Source: Guillardia theta CCMP2712
Taxonomy: Eukaryota; Cryptophyceae; Pyrenomonadales; Geminigeraceae
Length of the DNA: 64,000 nt
Assembly: GCF_000315625.1 (NCBI RefSeq)
Contig: NW_005434579.1
Span: 65,562 to 129,561 of the forward strand
Direction: 5' to 3'
Shown: piece after piece, positions 1-10,800 of the stretch
How positions within the stretch are numbered: position 1 is the stretch's first letter
How the letters are laid out: every line of letters starts with the position of its first letter
Made by a program: the position numbers and the translations under genes
Notes under the pieces: model-generated
The model's database searches: none
What the model was told of the DNA's origin: nothing
The model's input: the letters and a program-made list of their open reading frames with translations, nothing else

Positions 1-3000
1 TGTTCTTCTCTGCCGTCTTCATCAGACTGTCAATGTCTTCCTTGCTCGACACTTTCGTCGTCGTCAAGTCTGAGATCACCATTGACCCATCCTCTCCCTG
101 CCCCTCCTGTCAGCTCCGCCTCCCTCCCTCCTCCTCATCATCATCATGCCTCTCCCCTCGGCTCTCCTCCTCCTCGTCCTCTACCTGTCGGATGTTGAAC
201 TGCTTCCCCTCGAGGTCCTTCCGGTTGGGGTCAGCTGGACGTTTCCTCTCTCCCTCTCACCTTGGCGTCGCAGAGGAGGTCGCGGATCGTCTCGTTGTAG
301 ATCTCGAGGAAGGAGGCGGCAAGTTCGTACTCCCTGTGAGCGATGAGAGGAGGAGGAGGAGGAGGAGGAGGAGGAGAAAGGGGACAGAGAGGGGGGGAGG
401 GGGAGAGAACAGGAGGAAGATGAGGAGGAACAGTAGCAGGAGGAGGGGGAGCAGTAGAGGGAGATGGGAGTCGGAGCTGAAGGAGAAAGAGGAGGAATAG
501 AAGGAAGAGCAAGGCAGGAGGAGGAGGAGGAGGAGGAGGAAGAGGGAGGAGGAGGAAGAGGGAGGAGGAGGGAGTGTTTGGTACCATCCGTTGTCCTTCA
601 TCTCAGCGACGGTCTCGAGGATCTGGTTGATCGAGCGAGGAATGATTCCCATCGCCTCCTCCTCCCTCCCTCCCAGCATCGTGAAAGTTTTTCCTGCACC
701 TGTCTGCCCGTACGCGAGCAGACTGAGGGAAGGAGGGTCAGCACAAGATAGGAGGGGAGGGAGGAGAGTGGTAGGAGGGGAGAGGAAGTGGTGGTGGAGG
801 TTGAACAGGACGAGAAGGGAGCAGAACAAGAAGGAGAGAAGAGGGAGACGGAAGGCGAGGAAGAGGAATGAAGAAGAGGAGGAGGGAGGAGGAGCTTCTA
901 CCTGACGTTGTAGCCATCGAGAGCGCTTTGCACAAAGTCCTTCACCTCCTCGAAGATGTCCAGCTGGGTCCTTGTCTGCCGAGAGATCAGCCTGCTGGGC
1001 TCGAGCTGGGCTCGAGCTCTCACCTGGCCGAAGCAGCGATCGAAGCGAAAGTCGTTGTCGACCCCATTGTAGGGCAGCATGACCTTGCCAGCGTCCTCGT
1101 CCACAGACAGGCAGCTCTTCGCTTCCTCCTCCTTCTACACGGGCCCTCAGTGTCTCTTCCTTTCCTTCCCTCCTTGCCCACGTCTCTCCACGTCCTCGTC
1201 CTCCCCTCGCCCTCCCTCTTACCTCCTTCGAGCTCGCAGGTCGGATTCTGCAGAAAGTTCGAATGTTTCCCTTGACCTCCTGCCCAGAATCGTCAGCCTC
1301 CTCCTCCTCCTCCTCCTGCTCCTGCTCCTCTTCACCTGCAGCTCGTTGTGGATTTTTCTCCTCGACGCCTCGGCTGCCGCCAACTTTCTCTTTAGCTCGG
1401 CGATTTCTCGTTTCAGCGCCTCCACCAGCGCCTTCTCATACGCCAGCTCCGCCTCCGTTCCCTGCCTCTCCGACTGTTCCTGCTGCTCCCGAACTTCAGC
1501 TCCTTCACCACCACCTCCTCCTCTTCTCTCTCCTTCTGCTGACCCTCCTTCTCTCCTTCACCTTCTCCTCCTCCTTCTAGTTTTATTTCTCCTCTACCTG
1601 CCTCCTCACAACAACTGCAACTACAACCATTGTTGTGCCGCAGTCTTCTCCTCCCCCCTCACCCCTTCTCCGCTCTTCTTCCCCCCTCCCCTCCCCCCCT
1701 TCTCCGCTCTTCCCCACCCGCCCCCCCCCTCACCTTGTGCACCATCACGCTCTCCGTCTGTCGCTTGAAGAATTCCTCGATCTGCGCCGGCAGGTTCGCG
1801 TGCTCCTTGTACACGCTGAACTCCGCCTGCCGCACACCGTCAGCCAGCTACTCTCCAGCTCGACTCCAGCTGAGCGCAACCTGAATCTTCGCCGCCTGCT
1901 CGGCTGTGTCGACCTTGGCCTGGATGAGCTCCTGCACCTCGTCAGAGACCAAGTAGAGAGAGATGAGGAGGAGGAGGAGGAGGAGGAGAAGGAGGAGGAG
2001 GAGGAGGAGGAGGAGGAGGAGGGGGAGGGGGAAAGGGGAGGGAGGAGGGAGGAGGGAGGAGGAGCTGATTTCCACCTGCAGCTGCTGACGGAGGCTCGCA
2101 ACCTCGGCCATCTTGTCCGCCAGGTCGTTGGAGATCCTCTTCAGCTCAGAGTCCTGCTGGGGATGTCAGCGGGAAGAGGAGCCGCAAACTTCTGCCTTGA
2201 GCCGAAGGTCCAACGTGGACTGGCTGCTCTCTTCCTTGGACTTGCTGAGCTCGCTCTGCAGCTGCTCCAAGTCGACCTTGAGCTTCGCAAGCTCTTCATG
2301 CGCCGAGTCGCGCTCCTGCACCAGCCCGATCAGCCGGCGGGCGCACGTCATCCCTCGCATCCCTTCCGTCCTCTTCCTTAAGCTGCAGCTTCTCCAGCTC
2401 AATACTTTCCCTCTCCCCTTCTGCGCTCCTCCTCGCTCCTCTTGTTCCTCCCTCCTCTTCTTGCCCTTGCTCTTCTCCTCCCTCCTCCATCTTGTCCTCC
2501 TCCCTCTCCTCCTCTTCTTCTTCCTCCCCCTCACCTCTGTGAGCTCCTTGATGCGCGTGTTCTGGAGCTCCTGCCCCATCGCGAGGCTCTTCATCGCGTC
2601 GTTGTGCTGCTGCTCCCTCGCGTCCATCCTCGCTTGCATGTCCTCCAGCTTGCTCGCGCTGCTCTGCTTCTCGAGCTCCAGCTTCTCGATCTTCTCCTGC
2701 CGCTCCTTCTTCTCTCCCTCCAGCCTCTCCAGCTCGCTCCTCGACGCCTTGTGGTTCTCTTCAAGGACCGCAAACTTCGTCTTCAGCTCCGTCAGCTGCT
2801 CCTGGGCAGCCGTGTGCTTGCTCCGCGCCTCGTGGGCCGCCACCATCTCCTGCCCGAGCTTCTCCCGCAGCTCGTTCAGCTCCTTGTCATGAGCGACCTG
2901 CTTCTTCTCCACCGCCTCGCTCAGCTCGCTGGCCTCCTTCTTCGCGCCCTCTGCCTCCTTCCTGCTGCTCTCCAGCTCGCTCTTAAGCACCGCTGCCTCA

Positions 3001-3641
3001 GCCCGGGCGATGTCTCGCTCATCCATAACCTGTCGCTTCTCAAGCATCTCAGACGCTCTCTCCTTCTCCATGCTGGCGATCCTCTCCTCCTTCCCCTTCA
3101 CCTCCTCCTGCAGCGCCTTGTACGCCTCCTCCTGCTCCTTCAGCTTCTCGTTGAGGGAGGAGATCTGAGCGTCCAGCTCTTCCGTCTTCTGCTTCAGCTC
3201 GTCGATCTTCGAGCTCTTCTCCAGGTTGTCCCGGGCAAACCTTCGGATCATGGCCTCGCGCTTGTCCAGCAGGTCCTGGAGGGCCTCCCGCAGCTTCAGG
3301 ATCAGCGACTTCTGCTCTGCCATCCTCTGCTTCTGGTCGTTGAGCGTCTTCCCAGCTGCTGAGATCTTGATCTTCAGGATCTCTTCGTAGTTGATCTCGC
3401 TCGCTCGCAGCTCCTTGATCAAGTCAGGGTCTCCGATTATCGGCTCCTCCACCAGATCCTCTTGTTTCAACTCCCCAGACGTCCTCTTGCTCTCGAGGAT
3501 GTTGGCGGCGGGCTGCGGAGCCTTCAACTTTGACTTGGTGGTGTCAACGTTTCCCTTGGAGTTCTCCTTGTCACTCGTATGACTCTCCTTGTTCTGAGAT
3601 CTATCGAGCATCCGCCCTGATCTGCTCAACGACAATGACAT
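1..3641 (-). CDS. Kinesin-14 type motor protein (C-terminal motor), partial
   Basis: Microtubule motor with an N-terminal tail, a long coiled-coil stalk and a C-terminal motor, the kinesin-14 arrangement (typically minus-end directed). The ATG at 3641 opens a 491-codon frame running to 2166; most of it is charged heptad-rich coiled coil (about residues 75-360), and the last part reads through an intron near 2400-2535. After further exons the neck reads KLAAAEASRRKIHNELQ, then across an intron EVKGNIRTFCRIRP, the typical kinesin-14 neck/motor start. Motor exons follow: FRFDRCFGQ, FVQSALDGYNV, the P-loop LLAYGQTGAGKTFTM (about 722-680), and LEIYNETIRDLL (about 300-270). Clear introns lie at 976-1023, 723-901 and 334-584, and their junctions keep the motor frame. 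The motor then continues with SMVISDLTTTKVSSKED and leaves the window at base 1, so the switch II region is missing here. The family call is firm; the exact exons between 1426 and 2165 are not. Confidence 0.9.
334..584 (-). repeat. Triplet-rich intron of the kinesin gene (GGA/TCC)
   Basis: Intron of 251 bp between the GIIPRSINQILETVAEMKDNGW exon and the EYELAASFLEIYNE exon, with a GT donor and CAG acceptor on the minus strand. It is almost entirely GGA-type repeats on the plus strand. Long plus- and minus-strand reading frames here are artefacts of the repeat. Confidence 0.75.
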
Positions 3642-4833
3642 GACTGCAATCCACGCGGAGACTTTGCCCTGAAAATCAGCTCTTTGTCAGATATCTGCAG
3701 TCTTGATCGTACCACTTTGCAATTCAAAATGTCTGTATGATCATGGAGACATTCTATTCATTGTAAATCTCTACTCATCCTTGTAGAATGTTTTCTCCTA
3801 CTGTTCATTTCGCATGTCTGTTCTATCCTATCCTTCATGTCTCCACTCCTTGTATACGGCCTTACCTCTCCTCTGCCACATACTCCCTCCTTACTCCCTT
3901 ACTCCTCCTCCCTTCATCCTCCTCCTCTCCCTCCCTCTCCCTCCCTCTCCCTCCCTCTCCCTCTCTCCCTCTCGGTCGGATCGCCATTGCGCATGTGAAG
4001 GCGTGTAAGAATTAAAACGGTGGGGGCCTTTTCCAGGGGGTAGGGGGTCCGAAAAGTGTCCTATGTACCCCAGAGATGAGGGTCAATGAACCGGGTACTT
4101 GTTATCATTAACGAATATATGGTGGTCCCGGGATGGTAGGGTTCTCCTTCAAACGGAATTTCTTTTTTTGAATTTTTGGCACCGTCAGTGGGTGCGAGGG
4201 GGATGAGTGGGGAATTGCATCACCACGCCCGCGGCCCGGCCCCGGGCCCGGCCGCCGCCCCGGGTGACCGTCGGACGCCGCACCGTGCAGGCTGCGGTAG
4301 TACCGGGGTGACTCAGTGACGAACTTCGCCGGAGTAGGAAGAGGAGGCTTCCTAGCTGTCTTGCTAAGGTCCTCTCCGGATGCCAGTGCTTGGAATTCAC
4401 ATCCGATCCTAGCATACAGTCTATCTCTCATGTGCTCCTCAATTCTGCGGGTCGAGTCGTGTGCATTAAACTCGGTCTTGACGAGTCAACCGTCATTGTC
4501 ACATTGTGATACTCCGGGCGTACTAGCCTAGTCGGAAGGCTATGCTAGTTGCGATGCTGCGGCAAGGCTTCGGCGGCTAAGTTACTAAGATACTAATATC
4601 ACCCCGTGTCAGTGGCCCTCGGTTCCCGGAGTCCAGCAGCGGCCTCCCCGCTCTGGCGGTAAAGCAGTCCGCGGTCACCGGCCCGGGTCACCGGGTGACC
4701 ACGGCGGGGGCTCGGTCAGTATACGATAGTACCGTCTGAGGTGTAGTAGAGTGATGAAGGGGCTTAGGGAGTCGTTTGTTTGCCATTCATTACACTACTA
4801 TTACTATTAACACATAGACCTGAACCCGGGCCG
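3642..4833. other. Intergenic spacer with GC-rich blocks
   Basis: No convincing gene. It holds the kinesin 5' flank, a pyrimidine tract at about 3897-3975 (CTCCCTC units), and two GC-rich blocks, about 4218-4275 and 4605-4710, rich in GGCCCGG/CCCGGGTGACC. These resemble the blocks in the other large spacers. The 3' flank of the giant repeat gene lies at the right end. Confidence 0.6.
4218..4710. repeat. GC-rich interspersed intergenic element
   Basis: Two islands of GGCCCGGCCCCGGGCCCGG-type sequence separated by a less extreme stretch. Similar islands with shared short words (CGGGCCGG, CACTGACTCGG, AACTTTGAGT) occur at about 21640-22130, 28250-28690, 29600-30020 and 34670-34760, always outside genes. 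No coding capacity, terminal repeats or target-site duplications were recognised. Confidence 0.45.
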
Positions 4834-7800
4834 TCACCTCCCAGCTGGGGAGAAGCTGGAAGAAGTCTCAGACTCTGCCGTGTCCATGGTGACCGTACCG
4901 ATGCTCATCTGCGACATGCCGGCTGGAACCATCTCGCTCGCCTCACTATGTCGCCTTGGGGAGGCCCCCGGCTGCGAGAGCGTCGCGACCGACAGGTCAC
5001 CTTCCCACTCGTTGCTCTCCGACTCGCTGTCCAGATCCATGTCGTCGACGTCCATGCGAGAGCTCGCGGCATCCTCGCTTCTTGCCTTGGATGCCTCGCC
5101 GAAGAAGGGGCCCAGCAGGCGAGACTCGATGTCAAACTTGGAGATCCTTTGCTGCTGCTGCTGCTGCTGCTGCTGCTGGGAACGGAGAGGAGACATGAAT
5201 GGATGAGGGTAAAACGCCTCTTCCGCACTCGACAAGCCTCGTGCTTCCTCCATGGCCAGCTGCTGCTCCAGCTCTTTCACCCTCTCCGAGATGTTCTTCA
5301 GTCTGCCGCCACCAGGCGTCCGCGGCTGCATCTGCTCCTCCACGGCCGACCTCTCCCTCCCAGCAGGAGCTGTCACAGCCCTCGACGTAACTTGGGGAGA
5401 CTCAACGCCCTGCCCCTGACCCGCTGGCGTGTTCTCCGGCGCTCGTCGTCCTGGTCTCATGGGCGTGTGGATCCAGCTGTCGTCCGCCCGCCGCTCCGCG
5501 ACTGCATGTGCTCTAGAGACAGGAGCGAGCGACACGTACACGGCTCCGAACCCGAGGGTGGCGACGCTCTCGTCGTCAAGGTCCAACTCTGTGCCCAGCT
5601 GCCCTCCCCCATCGGCGAATCTCAGCGTGTCCACCGTAGCAGCCGTCTGGAGAGCATCCTCCGAGGCCGAGAGGGTACGGGGCTGAGCATACTGCATCTG
5701 CTCGCCTATCGAGTGCTCTTCGTACCCCCCGTCAGACTCGGAGTCCGAGTCCGACTCCAGCGGTGCCTGTGGCCCGATAGCAGCAGCGGCGGCTCGAGCG
5801 TTGCCGAGCGAGCCCTTGACGGAGCTGCCGAAGAGATTCTCAAGGTTGCGATGGTCCTGCAGCCATGGCAGCGGCTGCTCGTCCGGCCTTGAGGGTGCCT
5901 GCCTTTCAACCTGGACGCCTCCTGACGCTACTCCCGTCATCTGAGGTAGCTCAACGGATCCTGGAGCTGGAGCTGGAGCTGGAGCTGGAGCTGGAGCTGG
6001 AGCTGGAGCTGGAGCTGGAGCAGAGGGTTGTCCTCCGACTGGGAGTGTCTCCCCGATCCCACTTCTTAGGGAGATCCCTGGCCTCGAGACGTTGGTGCGG
6101 CTCCTCCTAGAGGCCGGGCGGGCTGGAGTATTCTGTTGACTTCTCGTTGTGCTCCTCTGACTCCGGTGGCTCCTGCTGGGCATGAACAGCTGGCTGCGAG
6201 TCTTCTGCCCTGAGTAGGCGGTGGAGTTGAGCGAGGCCAGCGACATCTGGTCGTCAAGGTTCTCGAACCGTTGCTGGAGGCTGCTCTCCGGATCCGAGGC
6301 ACTGAAGTAGTTCTCGTCCTCCACCTGCTCAGCTTCCGCCTCCTCCTCATCTCCCCCCCTGTTGCTGTGCTGAGCGGTCGAGACTGGCACCCGTGCCGAC
6401 TCCATCGGCACCGGCTGCTCGTTCACGTACTGCTGGTCCGAGCCGATGGCTACTCCCATCATGCCATAGTCGCTCATCGCCGCATAGCCGCTGCGAGCTG
6501 ACGTCGGAGCCGCTCCTTCGTTCTGACCTCGGGTCTCGACGGATCCACGGGATACGGAAGAAGCGGCTGCGCTAGGGATCAACATGGCTCGGATCTGTCC
6601 TGGACTTGGCACTTTCCATCGTGGGGTCCAGTCATTTGCCCCCTGCTCAGCCGCTCCTGCTTGAGGGGCATTCGAGTCCGTCTCGGAGATCCTGGGGGAC
6701 TGCGCGTACGACGCCCGGGCTGCCGCTGCCTGCTTCCTTATAAGGTTACTATCGTATCTTGGGCTGAAGTCGTCCCGTTGCACTGATGGGGAGCTGCTGG
6801 CGTACTGCATCGGCTGCTGCTCGATATCCATGGTAGAGTTCAGACTGTTCTGCCGGTACATCTCAGAAATCCGAGAGATGCCGAGAAACTGGTTGGGAGA
6901 CTGCAGGGCCCCGTAGCCCGAGATGTTGTTGAAGGAGTTGACGCGAGGGCTGAGGGGGAAGTTTGACAAGGTGGTTCGGGTGGACATTGACATGGGATCG
7001 CGAGGGGTCATCTCTTCTCGCTGCATCGCCATGATCCCTGGAGACAGCTGCATGTTTCCTTCGGGGATACTGATGACACTTTGATTGGCTAGAGCGTCGA
7101 GTGCCGACTTGATCATGACCTCGTCGGAGTGCAAAGTTCTCCTGATGGTGACAACTAAACAACAGAAGAGGCAGATCACGCCAAGTCCGATCCCCCCGCT
7201 CAGCAGCCCGATGGTCAGAGGCTGCCATGCGCTCGTGGGCGGAGGAGTGGTAACAAGCATGGTGGTGGGCAACGGAGTTGTGGTTGTCACTGTAGTCGTG
7301 GGAGTAGGCGTCGGTTCGACGTATCCTATCGCCTGGAAGTCAAGAGCCAGTCCAATCAAAGGGAAGGAACTCGCGAGCTGCCCGGACTTGAACATGTCGA
7401 GCAGCAGCAAGAACGATTCAGCAGCGATCTTGTCGTTTTGAGGACTGTTCATGACGATGAAGGAGATGCGAACTGACCCCCTTGTGACATTGAGGATCAT
7501 GATCTGCTGTAAAGTGGTGACGTCATCTTGAAACTTCAAGAGAGCTCCACATGTTCTCACAAAGTACGATTTCAAATCCTTCATCCTGTCAGGTGCGCTG
7601 TAGAACGTGAAGTTTGCATCGAACACCACATTCAGGGGGTAACTCTCTTTCACCAGAACGATCGCTTTGTTGATCGGGTCTGAAGAGCTCTGATCCACCG
7701 CAACGGACAGACTGAGTGGGAACGGCAAGTTGACGTTGGGGAATGGAGGGACTTCAATCAAGCAGCTCGTGTGGCTCCCGGATCTCTTGGCATACACCGA

Positions 7801-10800
7801 TGCCATCGATCCAAGTTGGACCAGGAGGTTGCCTTCAGATCCTCCGAAGGAGTTGCCGACAACGGTCAGCAGTCGATTACCAATGACTGACGGCAGGACG
7901 ATCGAGTCCACAGAGGGCAGGCCATCCGCTAGGTGGGTAACGTTGAACGTCCAGCTGTTGGAGATGAGAGCTTGCACAGAGGGCCTCTCGTAAGAGAACG
8001 TTGGCTCCCAGTATCCGAAGCCGAAGGGAGGAGGACCAGTGGAGCTGTCGTAGTAAAACATCGAGATGTCGGAACCCACTCCTTCCGGCATGATGAATGA
8101 AATCGTCCCTGTATCTCCATTCCGCGACGACTCAACGAATCTGCCCGTACAGTTCGCGCTGTTAGCGCAGATCTTCTTGTACAGCACAGGCTTCCCAGTC
8201 GTTCGCTTCCACATCTGAATCTCTGTCCGATCCGAGATAGAAATCAAGTTCCCCTTGGCCACCACGACGTATCCCCCGCTGGTGGGCCCGTAGTTCGGGC
8301 TCAAGTCCTCTAGATGCGGAGCTCGATTGTAAGAGAACTGAGTCACGCCGGTGGAGACTCTCGCACCGATGGAGACGAAGAAGTTTGCTGCTTCCATGGG
8401 CTGGCCAGAAGGGACGTGGCATTCAAGTGAGGTTGAGCTTACCCATAAGGTTTTCATGCAATTGGTGCTGCCCACCTTTGCGATGAGCGAATAATCGTTC
8501 ACTCCGAACTCGTTGCCGAAGATTGTCAGCACGTCGTTTCCATTCGTTGGACTGTTGGTGGGTTGCACTGCTGTCACCCCCCCTAGCGAGTAGTCAAACA
8601 GCGATGATTTTGACGCGATCAGTTGTGCGTTTGTGATCGACACTCTAAGAGTCGCTCCGACTCCATTCGCTGGCCTTGCAGACGCTGACGTGTCGCTGCT
8701 CCAGCTGGACCTCTCACATGCTGACCCGCCGACACGGACTCTGAGGGTCAGACTGAAAGCGCCATAGTTCACCCCAGCCCCGGAGACGTTGTACTCAGTT
8801 CGAGCTTCTTTGATGGTTTGAACTTCGATGAAGTCCAGCGACAGAGAGTCGAACGAGAAGATCCGTATCGAGGTGCCTCGTTGCATGGCAGTAGTCATGA
8901 CTGTCCTGTGCGCGATCCCTATTCCGTTCGACAGCCTCGAAACCACCTGGCTGTCAGAGGACCACGAGGTAGCGGCGCAGGCGGATTGACCGAGCCTGGC
9001 TTCCTCTGAATTGACACTCGTCCCGAAGTTGGTTCCATAGATCGTGAGGGAATTAGGGAGGCTCAGGTCTGCGACAGGGGCTGCGTTTCCAGGCGAGCTG
9101 CTGCTGATTCTGGGAAGATCGAACGACCAAGCCAAAGTGAGCGTACCGGAGACAACATAGCAAACACTTGCGACGATGTCTCTGAACGATCCCAAGCCCC
9201 TGGGCACCTTACACAACATGCCAGTATCTGACAGCCAAGATGTCGTGATAGGAGCAGACCCCTGCATCTTGGCTCGAAGTGTTGTGTCCCGGGCTCCAAG
9301 ATTTTGCCCAGTGATGGTTGTTGGGCTGCCTCCTGTGGTTGGGAAGTTAGGCTGCGGAGGAATGGCGCGAGCAAAGAGGTCTTGTCGGTACGATACGACA
9401 GAGATCAAAGGGCCATCGAACGATACGATAGCCATCCCTGTGCCGCCTCGCATTGCAATCGTCGCAATTGTCTTGGGTGAAATGCTGCCAATGCCGGTGG
9501 GTGGAAATACTGAGATTGACGAGTCACTTTGCCAGCGAGTTTGTTGAGCTGCTGTTTGCAAAGATCGTGTAGACTGAGAGCTCCGACATCTCCCGAAGCT
9601 CTGTCCAAAAACGTATAATCCATCCAAGACGTCAAAAGGCTTGGCGTTCGTTCCTTGGTAACTTGCAATCTTCGGAATGTCAAAAGACATCGCCATAGAG
9701 ACAGAAGCTAGAGTCACAATGGAGCAGACAAGTGACAAAGTAGCGCCAACGCCCGAGGGCTTCAGGCACAAGATGCTGGTCTGTGAGGTCCATCTGCTGT
9801 TCTCAACGGAAGTTCCTCTTAACCTTGCCATCGGAGAATTGGAAAATGACGCGAGGTTGGCGCCATTGACCACAAAAAGATCTGAAGGAGCAGCTGGTAA
9901 ATTCGAATCCTGAATGTGGCTGACTCTGACCAGGTCGTAAGAAACAGCATTTGATAGCGTGTAGAGACTGGAAGCTGACAGGACAATGCTCCTGCTCGCT
10001 CCAGACCCTTGAGTCATCATAAGGCTTAGACTGCTCGAGCTAGTCCAAACGGTGACGGGTGCCCTTGTCATCCCCAATCGGGTAACGAGGCTGGAGGATC
10101 TCACTGAATTTGGCAAGCTCATCATTACATAAAACATCTTGGCGGGTTGACTGTTGAATCCTGATGAGCGAGTAGCATAAACGTCATATGAGAGACTTTC
10201 TGTTTGACTCTTCACCTTGACGGCACTAGTGACCATGACGCTCAGTGAGAATCCAGATCCCGACGAAGTCTGACAATTGACAACTGAGTCAGATATCCAT
10301 GAACTGGAAGAAGCCGCAGAATATCCGATTCTTGCTCTCCAAGTGATTTGCCTTGCGATATGGCTCCCACCTATGTACAAATATTGATTCACAAGGGGAA
10401 AGTTGGAAGATTGAACCAACAAATTCGAATCTGCTGAGAAGGCTTCTGAAATCGAGGCAACGTTGACAGACACAGTCATCGATACAGCATTTGAGCTGTA
10501 CATCACCGCTGTGGTCCTGCAAGATATGCTGGAAGATGAGTCCCACAGGGTAACTGAAGTAGCTGAATATCCGACCCTCCCCGCCGCTGAGTTGACCCTC
10601 ACCGACCAATTCCTTGTAACAATCGACAAGGAGTTGCTGGTTGTAATAATCGACAACTTGTCGTAACTGAAAACTTGGCTCAGCGAGGAAAGAACAAGGT
10701 TCGAAGTGATTGACAACGAAGCGCTGGATCTATGCCCAGTGGTGAAAAGAGACGAAATGCTAGAACTTGAAACCCAAAGTGTCTGCAACGAGCTCGAGCT